From: an uncultured Candidatus Competibacteraceae bacterium
GTDB lineage: Bacteria > Pseudomonadota > Gammaproteobacteria > Competibacterales > Competibacteraceae
Assembly (NCBI GenBank): GCA_903879705.1
Contig: CAIRMO010000094.1
Span: 1-64,000, forward strand
Reading direction: 5' to 3'
Length of the DNA stretch: 64,000 nucleotides
The translations under genes and the position numbers were made by a program. Shown here piece by piece: positions 16,223 through 24,765 of the stretch. Numbering within the stretch: the first letter of the stretch is position 1; the number at the start of each line of letters is the position of its first letter. The notes under the pieces were generated by a model. It saw nothing but the letters and a program-made list of their open reading frames with translations. It was not told where the DNA came from and searched no databases.

Positions 16223-16324
16223 TGAATCGCACCTTGCGCACCTTGGAAAAAGGTCGCCGCGCCAGGGCCGGGCAAGGTGCGAACCCGGCCTTTTCACGGG
16301 CCAGGCTAGGCGCGGCGGATTCAG

Positions 16325-17680
16325 TTATCGGACTTTCGCCACAGGGAGAGCCACCACGTTTGAGGGCGCATCCAATCCAAACCGGGGCGCACTGGCACGG
16401 ATCGCTTCAGCCACATAGGACGGGGCTAAATGCCCGTAGTGTTTTTCGATCATGCGGGTATCCCGATGGCCCAAATTCTGCGCCAGAACCAACAACGGCA
16501 TTCCCGCCATAACCGCCAAGCTGGCGTAGCTATGCCGCAAAACGTGAAAGCTGATCGGCGGATCAATCCGGGCATTCTGACAGGCTTGGCGAAGCGGGCG
16601 CTGATTGCGATTGTGAGTCCAAGAGGGCAAATTAGAACCACGGTTCTGATTTGAATCGCTGGGCAAATTGGCCCCGCGAGGCCAATTTGAAGCAGCGCCG
16701 GGGGATAACAGCAGAGCATCGGCGGGCCGACCTATCGCCAGTCGGTTAAACAGATCGATCCCTTCTTCCGTTAGAACCACATGCCGACCATGCCCACTCT
16801 TGGTTTGCCGGATATGCACGGTTCCCGATGTCGGATTGAAGTCAGCAGTTACCAGCCGCGCCAATTCCCCATGTCGGCAACCGGTCGCCAATGCAGCCTG
16901 TACCAGATCGCGCAAATCGCCGGGGCTGGCATTCATCAATCGCTGGCATTCGTGGACTGTCAGGTAGCGCAACCGGGCGGCGTCGGCCTGGGGGAACGGT
17001 TTGACCTTGCGCCAAGCGCTGTCATCCGTCGCCAGTCCTTCCCGCCAAGCCAGATTTAGCGCGGCTTTGAGTGTGGTCAGAATCCGGTTTACGGTCGCTT
17101 TCCGCTTGCGGGCCGCGTCGGGATCGTGGTCGGTTTCCCGATAGCGCTGGGCTTGTCCAGGGCGGGTTCGTACTCGAGGCGGTTGACTGGCGAGGGTCGT
17201 TAACCAGGCGCGGATTCGGGCCGGGGTCAAGCGGTTGATCGGGAGGGTTCCCAGCGCGGGAAGGATGAAAGCCTCGGCGCGGTTCCGGGCATCGGCGGCT
17301 GATTTTCGATGCTGTTCCATCCATAGCAGATAAGCCTGAAGTGCATCGGCAACCGTGTACTTCTCAAGGTCGGGAGTCAGTCCAGCCGCATTTTGAGCGA
17401 ACCGGGCGGCGCGCAGGCGGGCTTGGGCTTGCGCCTGGGTAAAACTCAGAATCCCGATCCCGTCCGGATCGGCGCCGTCATCAGCCGGGCCGATCATTTC
17501 TTCCTGATAGCGTCCACCGCCCGCATACCAGCGCACCAGCCACTTACCGCCCGTTTTACCCTTTCGATAGCCCAGATGTGTTCCCGGATCAATGGAACGC
17601 CAGTAGGGTTTGCCACAGGTAGTGAGCCGGGCGCGGGCGGCGCGGGTGTCGAGTCGAGTATCACGGACCGTTTTCGCCAT
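16325..17680 (-). CDS. int: Tyrosine-type site-specific integrase
   Basis: About 451 residues from the ATG at 17680; an upstream in-frame start at 17740 is less likely because it would read through the arm-type repeats. The N-terminal arm-binding part contains KGKTGGKWLVRWYAGG, and a core-binding SAM-like domain follows. The catalytic domain shows all the expected residues: ATGCRHGEL (Arg), the TKSGHGR strand region, HVLRHSYAS (His-x-x-Arg), LGHRDTRM (His) and the nucleophile Tyr in EKHYGHL. It catalyses integration into the 3' half of tRNA-Glu. Its 5' end faces the right att site only about 130 bp away. Confidence 0.95.
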   Translation of the reverse strand: MAKTVRDTRLDTRAARARLTTCGKPYWRSIDPGTHLGYRKGKTGGKWLVRWYAGGGRYQEEMIGPADDGADPDGIGILSFTQAQAQARLRAARFAQNAAGLTPDLEKYTVADALQAYLLWMEQHRKSAADARNRAEAFILPALGTLPINRLTPARIRAWLTTLASQPPRVRTRPGQAQRYRETDHDPDAARKRKATVNRILTTLKAALNLAWREGLATDDSAWRKVKPFPQADAARLRYLTVHECQRLMNASPGDLRDLVQAALATGCRHGELARLVTADFNPTSGTVHIRQTKSGHGRHVVLTEEGIDLFNRLAIGRPADALLLSPGAASNWPRGANLPSDSNQNRGSNLPSWTHNRNQRPLRQACQNARIDPPISFHVLRHSYASLAVMAGMPLLVLAQNLGHRDTRMIEKHYGHLAPSYVAEAIRASAPRFGLDAPSNVVALPVAKVR

Positions 17681-17694
17681 AGTCTCCCCAATTG

Positions 17695-17723
17695 ATGCCC
17701 AATAGTTGCCCAATATACGGGGA
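17695..17723. promoter_or_regulatory. Candidate integrase arm-type sites, right end
   Basis: ATGCCCAATA (17695-17704) and TTGCCCAATA (17706-17715) lie 11 bp apart. The second extends to ATACGGGGA, identical to the left end over 18 bases. Both pairs have the same orientation relative to the element. They overlap the leader of int, so the protein that binds them could also repress int. Confidence 0.55.
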
Positions 17724-17732
17724 GGAACGGCG

Positions 17733-17800
17733 GTAGACAACTATAGACAGTTTTTTAGGAATCAAGCAGTTGACTATACGGCTATAGACAGCTATAGACG
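17733..17800. repeat. TAGAC-box repeats beside right att
   Basis: GTAGAC (17733-17738) and a series of CTATAGACA/G motifs, including a 10-bp tandem GCTATAGACA-GCTATAGACG at 17781-17800, lead up to the att repeat. The same TAGAC core occurs in the origin iterons and at the left end. Confidence 0.6.
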
Positions 17801-17810
17801 GTTAGGGCAT

Positions 17811-17854
17811 CTCTCACGGCGGGAACAGGGGTTCAAAACCCCTAGGGAGCGCCA
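17811..17854 (+). repeat. att site, right end (tRNA-Glu 3' fragment)
   Basis: This 44-bp partial copy of tRNA-Glu matches 9242-9285 except for one base in the T-loop (TTCAAAA instead of TTCGAAA). No acceptor 5' strand or D-arm precedes it, so it is a fragment, not a second tRNA. Bases 17855-18083 to its right hold nothing I can assign with confidence. Confidence 0.92.
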
Positions 17855-18083
17855 TTTCATCCCCCGCATTACCCATGAAATCCCTGGAGATGCAGGCCGA
17901 GGACGCGCTGGCCTTGGTGCTGATGGCGACAAACGCTACAGCCGCTACCGCCCCGGTTGCCGTAGTCTCTCCAGATGCTGCAGTCGGCCAGAACCTGAAG
18001 GTACTCATTAGGAGATTGGTCTTGGCGGCAGGTCACGCCTACCCAACGAGACCAACAAAACATGGGATAACTGCTTGATTTGA

Positions 18084-18160
18084 TGGTGGCTATGGGTGGA
18101 CTCGAACCACCGACACCGGCATTATGAGTGCCGTACTCTAACCAGCTGAGCTACATAGCC
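18084..18160 (-). tRNA. tRNA-Met (anticodon CAT, elongator type)
   Basis: On the minus strand the 77-base cloverleaf begins GGCTATGTAGCTCAG and ends with an encoded CCA. The anticodon stem CGGCA/TGCCG encloses CTCATAA, giving CAT. A D-loop GCTGGTTAGAG and T-loop GTTCGAGTC are present. The acceptor begins with a paired G, and the body resembles the E. coli elongator tRNA-Met rather than initiator tRNA. A tRNA-Ile2 identity cannot be fully excluded. Confidence 0.93.
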
Positions 18161-18245
18161 ACGGAAGGAGGGGTTGAAGATAAGCGGCAAATTATGCGGA
18201 GGTGGTGCGGGGCTGTCAAGGAAATATCATGATTCCACTATCCGT

Positions 18246-19295
18246 TCAGAATAACTCGATATCGCCTTCATCCATCGATTGTTGCAAGACTGCTGCACTT
18301 TTCTTGATCAGTGAAGTTCCCCGTAATGGTTGTAACCCGCTGTTAAGTTCCAGCAGCGCTATCTGGGGATTGCCACCGCTTTGCGCTGTTTCAACAAACC
18401 GGTCCAGGCGGTCATACACATCCACCAGCCCTTGTTCCTGTTCGCTCAGTTCACGGTCGGCATGGGATAACAACTGTCCAACAATATCCTCGAATTGCAA
18501 TGACTGTACGGCCAATCCCACACTGCGATCAATCCCGCGAGTCAGATCGGAAACCTGGCCGAGATTCTCGGAAATGAACTGATTCATGACCGCCAGTTTG
18601 GCAAACAGCAAATCCGCCCGGTCCTTGGCCTCAATCAGCGAACCCATATCGCGCATCGCCATCTGGTTCACCACGTCCCGGGTTTCGCGGACGATCTTCT
18701 TGGATCTTTCCACTTGACTGCGGATTTGTTCGTTCATTTTTGCGGAACTCTGCGACAGGTTGCGCATCTCGGTCGCCACCACCTGAAATCCCCGACCGGC
18801 CTCGCCCGACCGGGCCGCTTCAATAAAGGCATTCAAAGACAGCAGGTTGGTTTGCTTGGTGATCATCTCGACATGGCCGATCAACGAAAAGGTCTGGTTG
18901 ACGACATCGGTCATGGCCTCCATCTTGGCGATCACCCCGCTACTTTGGGCGCTGACCTGATCGAGCGTATTCAGGAATCCTTGCAGAATGGCCGACATTC
19001 CATCAGCGATTTCCTTGACGCTGCTGCGGTTGGTGCGCGGTTTTGACGCGCCATCCTGGGATACCTCATCCATCAGCGAGGCCACCAGTTGCTGCTGGGC
19101 GCGGGTCTGGGTGTTCAGCCCATTGAAACTGTTGCCGAGTTTGATCACGGCATCGCTAATAATGGTCTTGCCACGCCGAATGTCGTCGTGAACCTTGACA
19201 TCCTTCAGATTTAACACGTCCCGCAGCGCACTCAGGACCTCAATCACGGTTCGCAATAACTGCTCAGACGAAGCCTGAGCCTCCTTTTCACTCAT
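18246..19295 (-). CDS. Soluble MCP-like signalling protein of the che operon
   Basis: About 349 residues from the ATG at 19295, which overlaps the cheB stop in an ATGA arrangement. There is no membrane segment or periplasmic domain. The central part is an MCP-type coiled-coil hairpin with a degenerate tip, [20 protein letters not shown], where chemoreceptors read [18 protein letters not shown]. The C-terminal half is helical ([20 protein letters not shown]). It probably joins or modulates receptor arrays or binds CheA-W as a cytoplasmic receptor, but no specific ligand domain is recognisable. It is the last gene of the operon. Confidence 0.78.
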   Translation of the reverse strand: MSEKEAQASSEQLLRTVIEVLSALRDVLNLKDVKVHDDIRRGKTIISDAVIKLGNSFNGLNTQTRAQQQLVASLMDEVSQDGASKPRTNRSSVKEIADGMSAILQGFLNTLDQVSAQSSGVIAKMEAMTDVVNQTFSLIGHVEMITKQTNLLSLNAFIEAARSGEAGRGFQVVATEMRNLSQSSAKMNEQIRSQVERSKKIVRETRDVVNQMAMRDMGSLIEAKDRADLLFAKLAVMNQFISENLGQVSDLTRGIDRSVGLAVQSLQFEDIVGQLLSHADRELSEQEQGLVDVYDRLDRFVETAQSGGNPQIALLELNSGLQPLRGTSLIKKSAAVLQQSMDEGDIELF

Positions 19296-20395
19296 CGAAA
19301 GCGTTCCTCCGCGAACCGCATGAGCTGGGCCGGGATCGCTTCCAGCGGCATGATCTTGTCCACTCCGCCCAGTTTCACCGCCTGGCCGGGCATCCCCCAC
19401 ACCACGCTGGTTTGTTCATCCTGGGCGATGGTGGGTGCCCCGGCATCATGCATTTCCTTCATCCCTTGCGCCCCGTCATCGCCCATGCCGGTCAGAATGG
19501 CACCCACCGCATTCACCCCTGCATTGGTTGCTACCGACCGGAACAGGACGTCAACGCTCGGTCGGTGCCGATTGACCGGCGGGCCGTTGTTCAGGCGGCA
19601 AACATAACGAGCGCCGTCGCGCACCACCATCAGGTGCTGGTCGCCAGGGGCAATATAGGCGTGTCCCGTTAGCACCTGCTGACCGTCCCGGGCTTCGCAG
19701 ACCGCAATCGCGGAAATGGAATCCATGCGCCGGGCAAATGGACCGCTAAAGGCCTCCGGGATATGTTGGGTAATGACAATTCCGGGACAGTTTAACGGCA
19801 TGCGGATCAGCACTTCCTTGATCGCCTCGGTGCCACCGGTGGATGCGCCGATCGCGATAATGCTTTCGGTCGTTTTGAAATGCCGGGGTGGATCGCCGCG
19901 TTGCAGAATGACATCCGCCGAATATTTTTCGCCGACGGGCACCATTGGTTTGGCGGCCGGTGGGGTCGATCGCCGATGATCCTGCACACGCGCCCCGGCC
20001 GCAACCCGGACTTTCTCGCGAATTTCCAGCGCGTAATCATCCAGTCGGTGAGCCATATCCACCTTGGGCTTGGTGACAAAATCCACCGCACCCAGCTCCA
20101 GCGCCTGCAACGTCACCCCGGCGCCCTGTTCGGTCAGCGATGACACCATCACTACCGGCATGGGCCGCAGTCGCATCAGATTGCTCAGGAAGGTCAGGCC
20201 GTCCATGCGCGGCATTTCGACATCGAGGGTCAGCACGTCGGGATTGAGTCGCTTGATCTTTTCCCGCGCAGCATAAGGATCGGTCGCTGAACCGACCACT
20301 TCGATGCCGGGATCCTTGTTGAGGATCTCGGTGAGAATCTGGCGAACCAGCGCCGAGTCGTCAACGATAAGCACCCGGATTTTATCGCCGGCCAT
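19292..20395 (-). CDS. cheB: Chemotaxis glutamate methylesterase/deamidase
   Basis: The ATG at 20395 gives 367 residues and overlaps the cheD end by 14 bases. The N-terminal receiver domain has VDDSALVRQ and phospho-acceptor Asp58 ([10 protein letters not shown]). The C-terminal methylesterase shows the serine motif [20 protein letters not shown] with the catalytic His, and [12 protein letters not shown] with the catalytic Asp. It removes methyl groups from receptors and adapts signalling after phosphorylation by CheA. Confidence 0.97.
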   Translation of the reverse strand: MAGDKIRVLIVDDSALVRQILTEILNKDPGIEVVGSATDPYAAREKIKRLNPDVLTLDVEMPRMDGLTFLSNLMRLRPMPVVMVSSLTEQGAGVTLQALELGAVDFVTKPKVDMAHRLDDYALEIREKVRVAAGARVQDHRRSTPPAAKPMVPVGEKYSADVILQRGDPPRHFKTTESIIAIGASTGGTEAIKEVLIRMPLNCPGIVITQHIPEAFSGPFARRMDSISAIAVCEARDGQQVLTGHAYIAPGDQHLMVVRDGARYVCRLNNGPPVNRHRPSVDVLFRSVATNAGVNAVGAILTGMGDDGAQGMKEMHDAGAPTIAQDEQTSVVWGMPGQAVKLGGVDKIMPLEAIPAQLMRFAEERFR

Positions 20396-21059
20396 GGTTG
20401 AAATCTCCAAACAGCTCGACCTCGCCGCCTTGAGCGGCTTCCCGCCGTAAATTGGCCAGATAAACGGTCTCTTGCTGAACAATCGTCTCGCTGCGGATAT
20501 TGCGCAGCTTTTTCAACAGGACCTTGCCCGTGGTAGGGAAGTACGCCATGCGCCGGGGAAAGTCGCCGCCGACATCTTCAGCCGTCATATTCAGGCCTTC
20601 GGTGCGCAAGTAGGCGCGAATGAAAGTGATGTTTTGCAAGCCGATATCCGCCATGTTGTTCAAGATGCGCCCACCGCCGAAAATTTTGATTTCCAGATGC
20701 TCGCGCCGGCCACCACCGTATTTAAGAATGCAGTTGACCAGCCGTTCCATGGCATAACTGCCATAGGCGGCGTCGGCGCTCAACCCATGTGGCCCGGAAG
20801 TTTCCCGCCCTTCCCGCTCCATCGGCAACATAAAATGATTCATGCCGCCGATGCAGGTCAGCCGGTCGCGAATGCACACCGAAATACAGGAGCCGAGGAC
20901 CGTGGTGATCATTTCGTGGCGATGGGTGGCGTAATACTCGCCCGCCAGAATTCGCACAACTTCGACATTTTGCACCGGATCCCAATAGCTGTTCATGTGG
21001 GCAAATTCCGGCCAGCGCAGATGATTCAACTGCCGGGAAGGGTTTAAAACCGTAGCCAT
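20382..21059 (-). CDS. cheD: Chemoreceptor glutamine deamidase
   Basis: This 225-residue protein deamidates receptor glutamines. Family motifs are [14 protein letters not shown] (catalytic Cys), GGMNHFMLP (His), KIFGGGRIL and [18 protein letters not shown]. The N-terminus is longer than in Bacillus CheD, and the protein ends with an acidic VELFGDF tail. It lies 10 bases downstream of cheR and overlaps cheB, so the three adaptation enzymes are translated together. Confidence 0.95.
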   Translation of the reverse strand: MATVLNPSRQLNHLRWPEFAHMNSYWDPVQNVEVVRILAGEYYATHRHEMITTVLGSCISVCIRDRLTCIGGMNHFMLPMEREGRETSGPHGLSADAAYGSYAMERLVNCILKYGGGRREHLEIKIFGGGRILNNMADIGLQNITFIRAYLRTEGLNMTAEDVGGDFPRRMAYFPTTGKVLLKKLRNIRSETIVQQETVYLANLRREAAQGGEVELFGDFNHGRR

Positions 21060-21069
21060 GGTCGCTTAC

Positions 21070-21906
21070 CTAGAGGCACTTCCGGTAAATGGTCTTACCC
21101 AAGGGGGCGAAGCGCTCAGTGACCTTGAACAGCGACTCGGAATGACCCACCAGCAGATGCCCCCGGTCAACGAGCAAATCGGCAAACCGCTCAAACAATA
21201 TCCGCTGGGTCGGTTTATCAAAATAAATAACGACGTTCCGACAGAACACTACATCGAAAGGCCCGCTCATCGGCCAGTTCTCCATCAGATTTAATTGTCG
21301 GAAGGTGATCAAATTGCGCAGCGTTTCTGCGGTGCGCACCAGTCCCGATTGCTCGCCACGCCCTTTCTGGAACCAGCGTCGCAACCGCATTTCGGGCAAG
21401 TCTTTAACGCGGTTCCATTCATACACGCCCCGTTCAGCGGTCGCCAGGACATTGGAATCCAGGTCGGTTGCCAGAATCTTCACATCCCAACCGACGGCGG
21501 GTAAGCTCTCCCGCAGCACCATGGCAATCGAATAAGGCTCTTCGCCGGTTGAACAACCCGCTGACCAAATCCGAATCCGCCGATTGCTGAAGCTTCGTTC
21601 CCGAATCAGGGCCGGGATCAGTTCTTTGGACAGAAACTCGAAATGGTGCGATTCCCGAAAAAAGGAGGTCAGGTTAGTGGTCAGGGCATTAACAAATTCG
21701 CCCATGTCGGCAGCCGTGTCGCCGCCAGCCTCCAGTAGATCGCAATAGTCCCCGAAGCGCCGCAAACCGCGTTGCCGTAACAGCCGCGACAACCGGCTAT
21801 ACACCAGCTCGCGCTTGCCATCCGCCAGCGAGATTCCCGCCGCTTCGTTAATGATGCGCCGGATGCGTTGAAAATCCTGGTCGGAAAACTCAAATTCAGT
21901 GTCCAT
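21070..21906 (-). CDS. cheR: Chemotaxis protein methyltransferase
   Basis: This 278-residue SAM-dependent enzyme methylates glutamates on receptors. An N-terminal helical domain (FQRIRRIINEAAGISLADGK) precedes the Rossmann domain with IWSAGCSTGEEPYSIAM (SAM binding) and FDVVFCRNVVIYFD. The beta-subdomain that can bind receptor pentapeptides is present between them. The receptor at the far end of the operon ends with DWEEF, a suitable tether. A 225-bp gap with palindromic repeats separates it from the upstream mcp. Confidence 0.96.
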   Translation of the reverse strand: MDTEFEFSDQDFQRIRRIINEAAGISLADGKRELVYSRLSRLLRQRGLRRFGDYCDLLEAGGDTAADMGEFVNALTTNLTSFFRESHHFEFLSKELIPALIRERSFSNRRIRIWSAGCSTGEEPYSIAMVLRESLPAVGWDVKILATDLDSNVLATAERGVYEWNRVKDLPEMRLRRWFQKGRGEQSGLVRTAETLRNLITFRQLNLMENWPMSGPFDVVFCRNVVIYFDKPTQRILFERFADLLVDRGHLLVGHSESLFKVTERFAPLGKTIYRKCL

Positions 21907-21985
21907 GGTTCAGCCGGTGGTGACAATCGCTTAGATGATTTCCAACAAAAGTTATACCCGCCAATAACGGTAACACTTCGCTTTC

Positions 21986-22103
21986 CGTCATTCCCGCGAA
22001 TGCGGGAATCCAGCAACCCCGCTGCAAGACTGGATACCCGCATTCGCGGGTATGACGACCATCTTCGCGGGTATCACGACCACCTTCGCGGGTATCACGA
22101 CCA
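21986..22103. repeat. REP-like palindrome and 21-bp tandem repeats
   Basis: CGTCATTCCCGCGAATGCGGGAATCCAG-type and GGATACCCGCATTCGCGGGTATGACG-type arms form the dispersed intergenic palindrome common in proteobacteria. It runs into three 21-bp tandem units (22041-22061, 22062-22082, 22083-22103) built on TTCGCGGGTATCACGACCA. It lies between mcp and cheR and may alter mRNA stability or termination within the operon. Confidence 0.8.
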
Positions 22104-22131
22104 GCGGAAACAACACGAACTCCTCGCGGGA

Positions 22132-24123
22132 TCATCTTTTCGGGAAATCGCCTTGTCTGCCAAACCTGGATCGTTTGGGCTGATCGATTTTGAAAAAACC
22201 CACCAGGTCTTGCAGTTCACGCGCCTGATCGCCCATCGACTGACTGGCCGAGGCGGTTTCTTCGACCAGCGCGGCGTTCTGCTGGGTGACCTGATCCATT
22301 TGCAGAATCGCCTTGTTGACCTGTTCAATCCCGCTGGCCTGCTCACGGGCGGCGGCGGCCATTTCAGCCACGATATCGCTGACTTTTTTCACGGAGGTCA
22401 TGATTTCACGCAAGGTCTGGCCCGCCCGATCCACCAGTTTCCCACCGTCTTCGACCTTGGCAACGCTGTCAGTGATCAGCTTCTTGATCTCCTTGGCGGC
22501 ATCGGCGCTGCGTTGTGCGAGTTTCCGCACTTCACTGGCCACCACCGCAAAGCCCCGACCCTGTTCACCCGCCCGGGCGGCTTCGACCGCGGCGTTCAAG
22601 GCCAGCAGGTTGGTCTGGAAGGCGATTTCATCAATGACGCCAATAATATCGGCGATCTTGCGGCTGCTAGTGTTGATCGCACGCATCGCGGCGACCGCCT
22701 GATCCACCACCTGCCCGCCTTGTTCAGCCTGAGTCCGCGCCGCACCCGCCAGGGCATTGGCCTGCCCGGCATTATCAGCGCTCTGCTTGACCGTGCTGGT
22801 CAATTCTTCCATGGACGAGGCGGTTTCTTCCAGCGTCGAAGCCTGCTCCTCAGTGCGCTGTGACAGGTCGGCGCTGCCGTGGGCGATCTCACTGGCCACG
22901 GAACTAACTTGGCTAGAAGATTGGGTGACTTCCCCGATGATCCGCCGCAATTCCTCACCCAGCGTTTGCATGGCTCTGGCCAAATCGCCGGCTTCGTCGT
23001 AACGCCGGCACAGCACGGCGGAAACCTCGCGGGAAATGTCGCCACTGGCGAACTGATCGAGCAGGACAACGATCTCTTTCAGGGGGACTACAACGCTGCG
23101 GGTGATCAGCCATGCCAGGATCAACGCCAGCGCCAAACCAAGACCGGTTGCAGTCAGGCTGAACACCTTGATGAAATTGGCAGTCTGGTTAGCCTCACGA
23201 GCAGCATCCAGCCCAACCTTGTCATTGATCTCGACTAGTGTGCCGAGCGCCGCTGCGACAAACAATTCATCATTGTTAGCCAGCACCTGCTGCTTCATCC
23301 GCTCCTGTAGTTTGACAGCCTTGATGATCTCATGCCGCATTGGGCGCATCAGTTCAATGATCTTCAGCGCGTTAGGGTAGAGCGTCCGAGTGAATTCAGT
23401 CTGGACTAACTCTTTTTCGCCGCGTTCCAGCCCCTGCTTGATGTTCTGAATGCTGGACAGCAGTGCCTCGTTTAACGGCTGGATTTGCTGCCGACCCTGA
23501 TTAATGACGGCATTATCGGTCTTGATTTGATCTATCCAGTGGGCACTGTCTTTAGCCAGCGGCGTATTGAGACGATCATCGTCGGTTAGCGGCGCACCCG
23601 ACTGGAAATGCAGGGTCAGTACTGCGATCATTTTCCAGAACGATCCGCGAATTTCGAACAGGGTTTTCAGCAACCCATCGGGATCGCGGACACCGAGCGC
23701 TTCGAACTCGCGGGACGTTTTGACGTAGTCCTCGTGGTTTTTCCACCAGAGATCCCAGGCCGGGACCAACGCTTTCCAGACGGCATCTTCTTCCGGGAGT
23801 TGCGGCAGGGAATCGTAAATCTTCCATGCGGCGTCCGCCCGCTGCTTGGCGACGGCGAACCACTGGTATTGCACTTCACGGCTATTGGCATCCAGACCCA
23901 AAGATAGCAAGGCGTTTTTGCCGCCGTCCACCGCAGTTTTCACCTCGCTGATAATCAGGAGAGATTTCAGGCGGGGTAGCCGGTTATCGCCGAGATCGGC
24001 AATGCTTCTGCTGCTTTTGACCGCGCCGTAGTAGCCAGCCAGCCCCAGTAGTAATGCAATAATAGCCACCAGTCCAAAACCGAGTCCAAGCCTTTTGCCG
24101 ATCGTGAGTTGAAACATGTTCAC
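22132..24123 (-). CDS. Methyl-accepting chemotaxis protein
   Basis: A chemoreceptor of about 663 residues. The chosen start is GTG; an ATG two codons later is equally possible. TM1 covers about residues 12-33 (LGLGFGLVAIIALLLGLAGYYG). A periplasmic helical sensor domain reaches to about 310, where TM2 lies (LTATGLGLALALILAWLITR). A HAMP and the cytoplasmic signalling hairpin follow, with the fully conserved tip [30 protein letters not shown]. The C-terminus (GRQGDFPKR) has no CheR-binding pentapeptide, so methylation probably depends on neighbouring receptors. It is sandwiched between cheW and cheR. Confidence 0.95.
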   Translation of the reverse strand: MNMFQLTIGKRLGLGFGLVAIIALLLGLAGYYGAVKSSRSIADLGDNRLPRLKSLLIISEVKTAVDGGKNALLSLGLDANSREVQYQWFAVAKQRADAAWKIYDSLPQLPEEDAVWKALVPAWDLWWKNHEDYVKTSREFEALGVRDPDGLLKTLFEIRGSFWKMIAVLTLHFQSGAPLTDDDRLNTPLAKDSAHWIDQIKTDNAVINQGRQQIQPLNEALLSSIQNIKQGLERGEKELVQTEFTRTLYPNALKIIELMRPMRHEIIKAVKLQERMKQQVLANNDELFVAAALGTLVEINDKVGLDAAREANQTANFIKVFSLTATGLGLALALILAWLITRSVVVPLKEIVVLLDQFASGDISREVSAVLCRRYDEAGDLARAMQTLGEELRRIIGEVTQSSSQVSSVASEIAHGSADLSQRTEEQASTLEETASSMEELTSTVKQSADNAGQANALAGAARTQAEQGGQVVDQAVAAMRAINTSSRKIADIIGVIDEIAFQTNLLALNAAVEAARAGEQGRGFAVVASEVRKLAQRSADAAKEIKKLITDSVAKVEDGGKLVDRAGQTLREIMTSVKKVSDIVAEMAAAAREQASGIEQVNKAILQMDQVTQQNAALVEETASASQSMGDQARELQDLVGFFKIDQPKRSRFGRQGDFPKR

Positions 24124-24157
24124 GCAGATTCATTCCTAAAATATTATTGAGTCATCG

Positions 24158-24187
24158 TCCCCCGGTCCCCCGCGAAGGGGAGGGGAG
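24158..24187. terminator. GC-rich hairpin between cheW and mcp
   Basis: TCCCC (24166-24170) pairs with GGGGA (24177-24181), with further C and G runs extending the stem. It lies in the 69-bp gap between cheW and the downstream mcp. Without a clear T run it is more likely an attenuator or a REP-like element than a strong terminator. Confidence 0.4.
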
Positions 24188-24192
24188 TCAAT

Positions 24193-24765
24193 TCAGGTGT
24201 GCATCGCTTCTGCTGGCCGGACTGATTCCATCGCGAACATTTCCTCAATACTCAACAATCGATCTACATTCAGCAACATGACCATCCCGTCTTCAATGGT
24301 CACCAGTCCGCTGATAAATTCGGTATGCACTGCGGTGCCAAAGTCAGGAGGATCTTTAATATCGGCGGGGTTATTGATATTAAGTACGTCCGATACGCCA
24401 TCCACCACCATCCCGATAATTCGATCACCGTGTTCCGACCGCACCGTGACCACAATCACCACCGTGGTCTTGGTGTACTCAACCGATTCGAGTCCGAACC
24501 GCAGTCGCAGGTCGATCACCGGCACAATCGCGCCGCGCAGGTTCATCACCCCGCGCACAAAGAAGGGCGCATTAGGCACCTTGGTAACGGGTACCCAACC
24601 GCGAATCTCCTGCACCTTGAGAATATCAATGCCATAGGACTCTCCGGCCAGGATGAAGGTCAGGTATTGCAGACCTTCAGCGGTCGCGCTGGCCGCAGCT
24701 TCGCGCCTGAGATGGGTATTTAACGTCGCTAAATCAGTGCCTTTCGTCGCCATTGTCTGCCTCAT
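24193..24765 (-). CDS. cheW: Chemotaxis coupling protein
   Basis: This 190-residue adaptor links receptors to CheA. The CheW fold is evident: LQYLTFILAGESYGIDILKVQEI, then VPNAPFFVRGVMNLRGAIVPVIDLRLRFG and IIGMVVDGVSDVL. The ATG at 24765 overlaps the cheA stop in an ATGA arrangement; an ATG four codons later is possible. Order cheY-cheA-cheW-mcp-cheR-cheD-cheB matches Pseudomonas che cluster 2. Confidence 0.96.
   Translation of the reverse strand: MRQTMATKGTDLATLNTHLRREAAASATAEGLQYLTFILAGESYGIDILKVQEIRGWVPVTKVPNAPFFVRGVMNLRGAIVPVIDLRLRFGLESVEYTKTTVVIVVTVRSEHGDRIIGMVVDGVSDVLNINNPADIKDPPDFGTAVHTEFISGLVTIEDGMVMLLNVDRLLSIEEMFAMESVRPAEAMHT

Larger units (their letters stand above)
9242..17854. 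mobile_element. Integrated phage satellite / PICI-like island at tRNA-Glu
   Basis: The 8.6-kb segment is bounded by 44-bp direct repeats of the tRNA-Glu 3' half. It carries, in transcription order on the minus strand, integrase, an unknown gene, an AlpA-type regulator, a small unknown gene, primase/VapE helicase, an origin-like repeat block, a Nu1-like small terminase gene and small unknown genes. It has no head, tail, lysis or large terminase genes. This set (int, alpA, primase-rep, ori, terS) is known from Gram-negative phage-inducible chromosomal islands and P4-like satellites. The assignment to that class is inference from gene content. Confidence 0.85.

Noticed and set aside
17811-17854. 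Second tRNA-Glu gene at the right end
   Set aside because: Only the anticodon loop to CCA part is present. The acceptor 5' strand and D-arm are missing and the T-loop is mutated, so it is an att fragment.
17875-18078. 67-residue plus-strand open frame right of the att site
   Set aside because: It has no ribosome site, an Ala/Val-rich composition and no recognisable family. It may be a remnant but cannot be supported as a gene.
22041-22103. Possible short CRISPR array
   Set aside because: The three 21-bp units are contiguous with no unique spacers and belong to a palindromic intergenic repeat; no cas genes are near.
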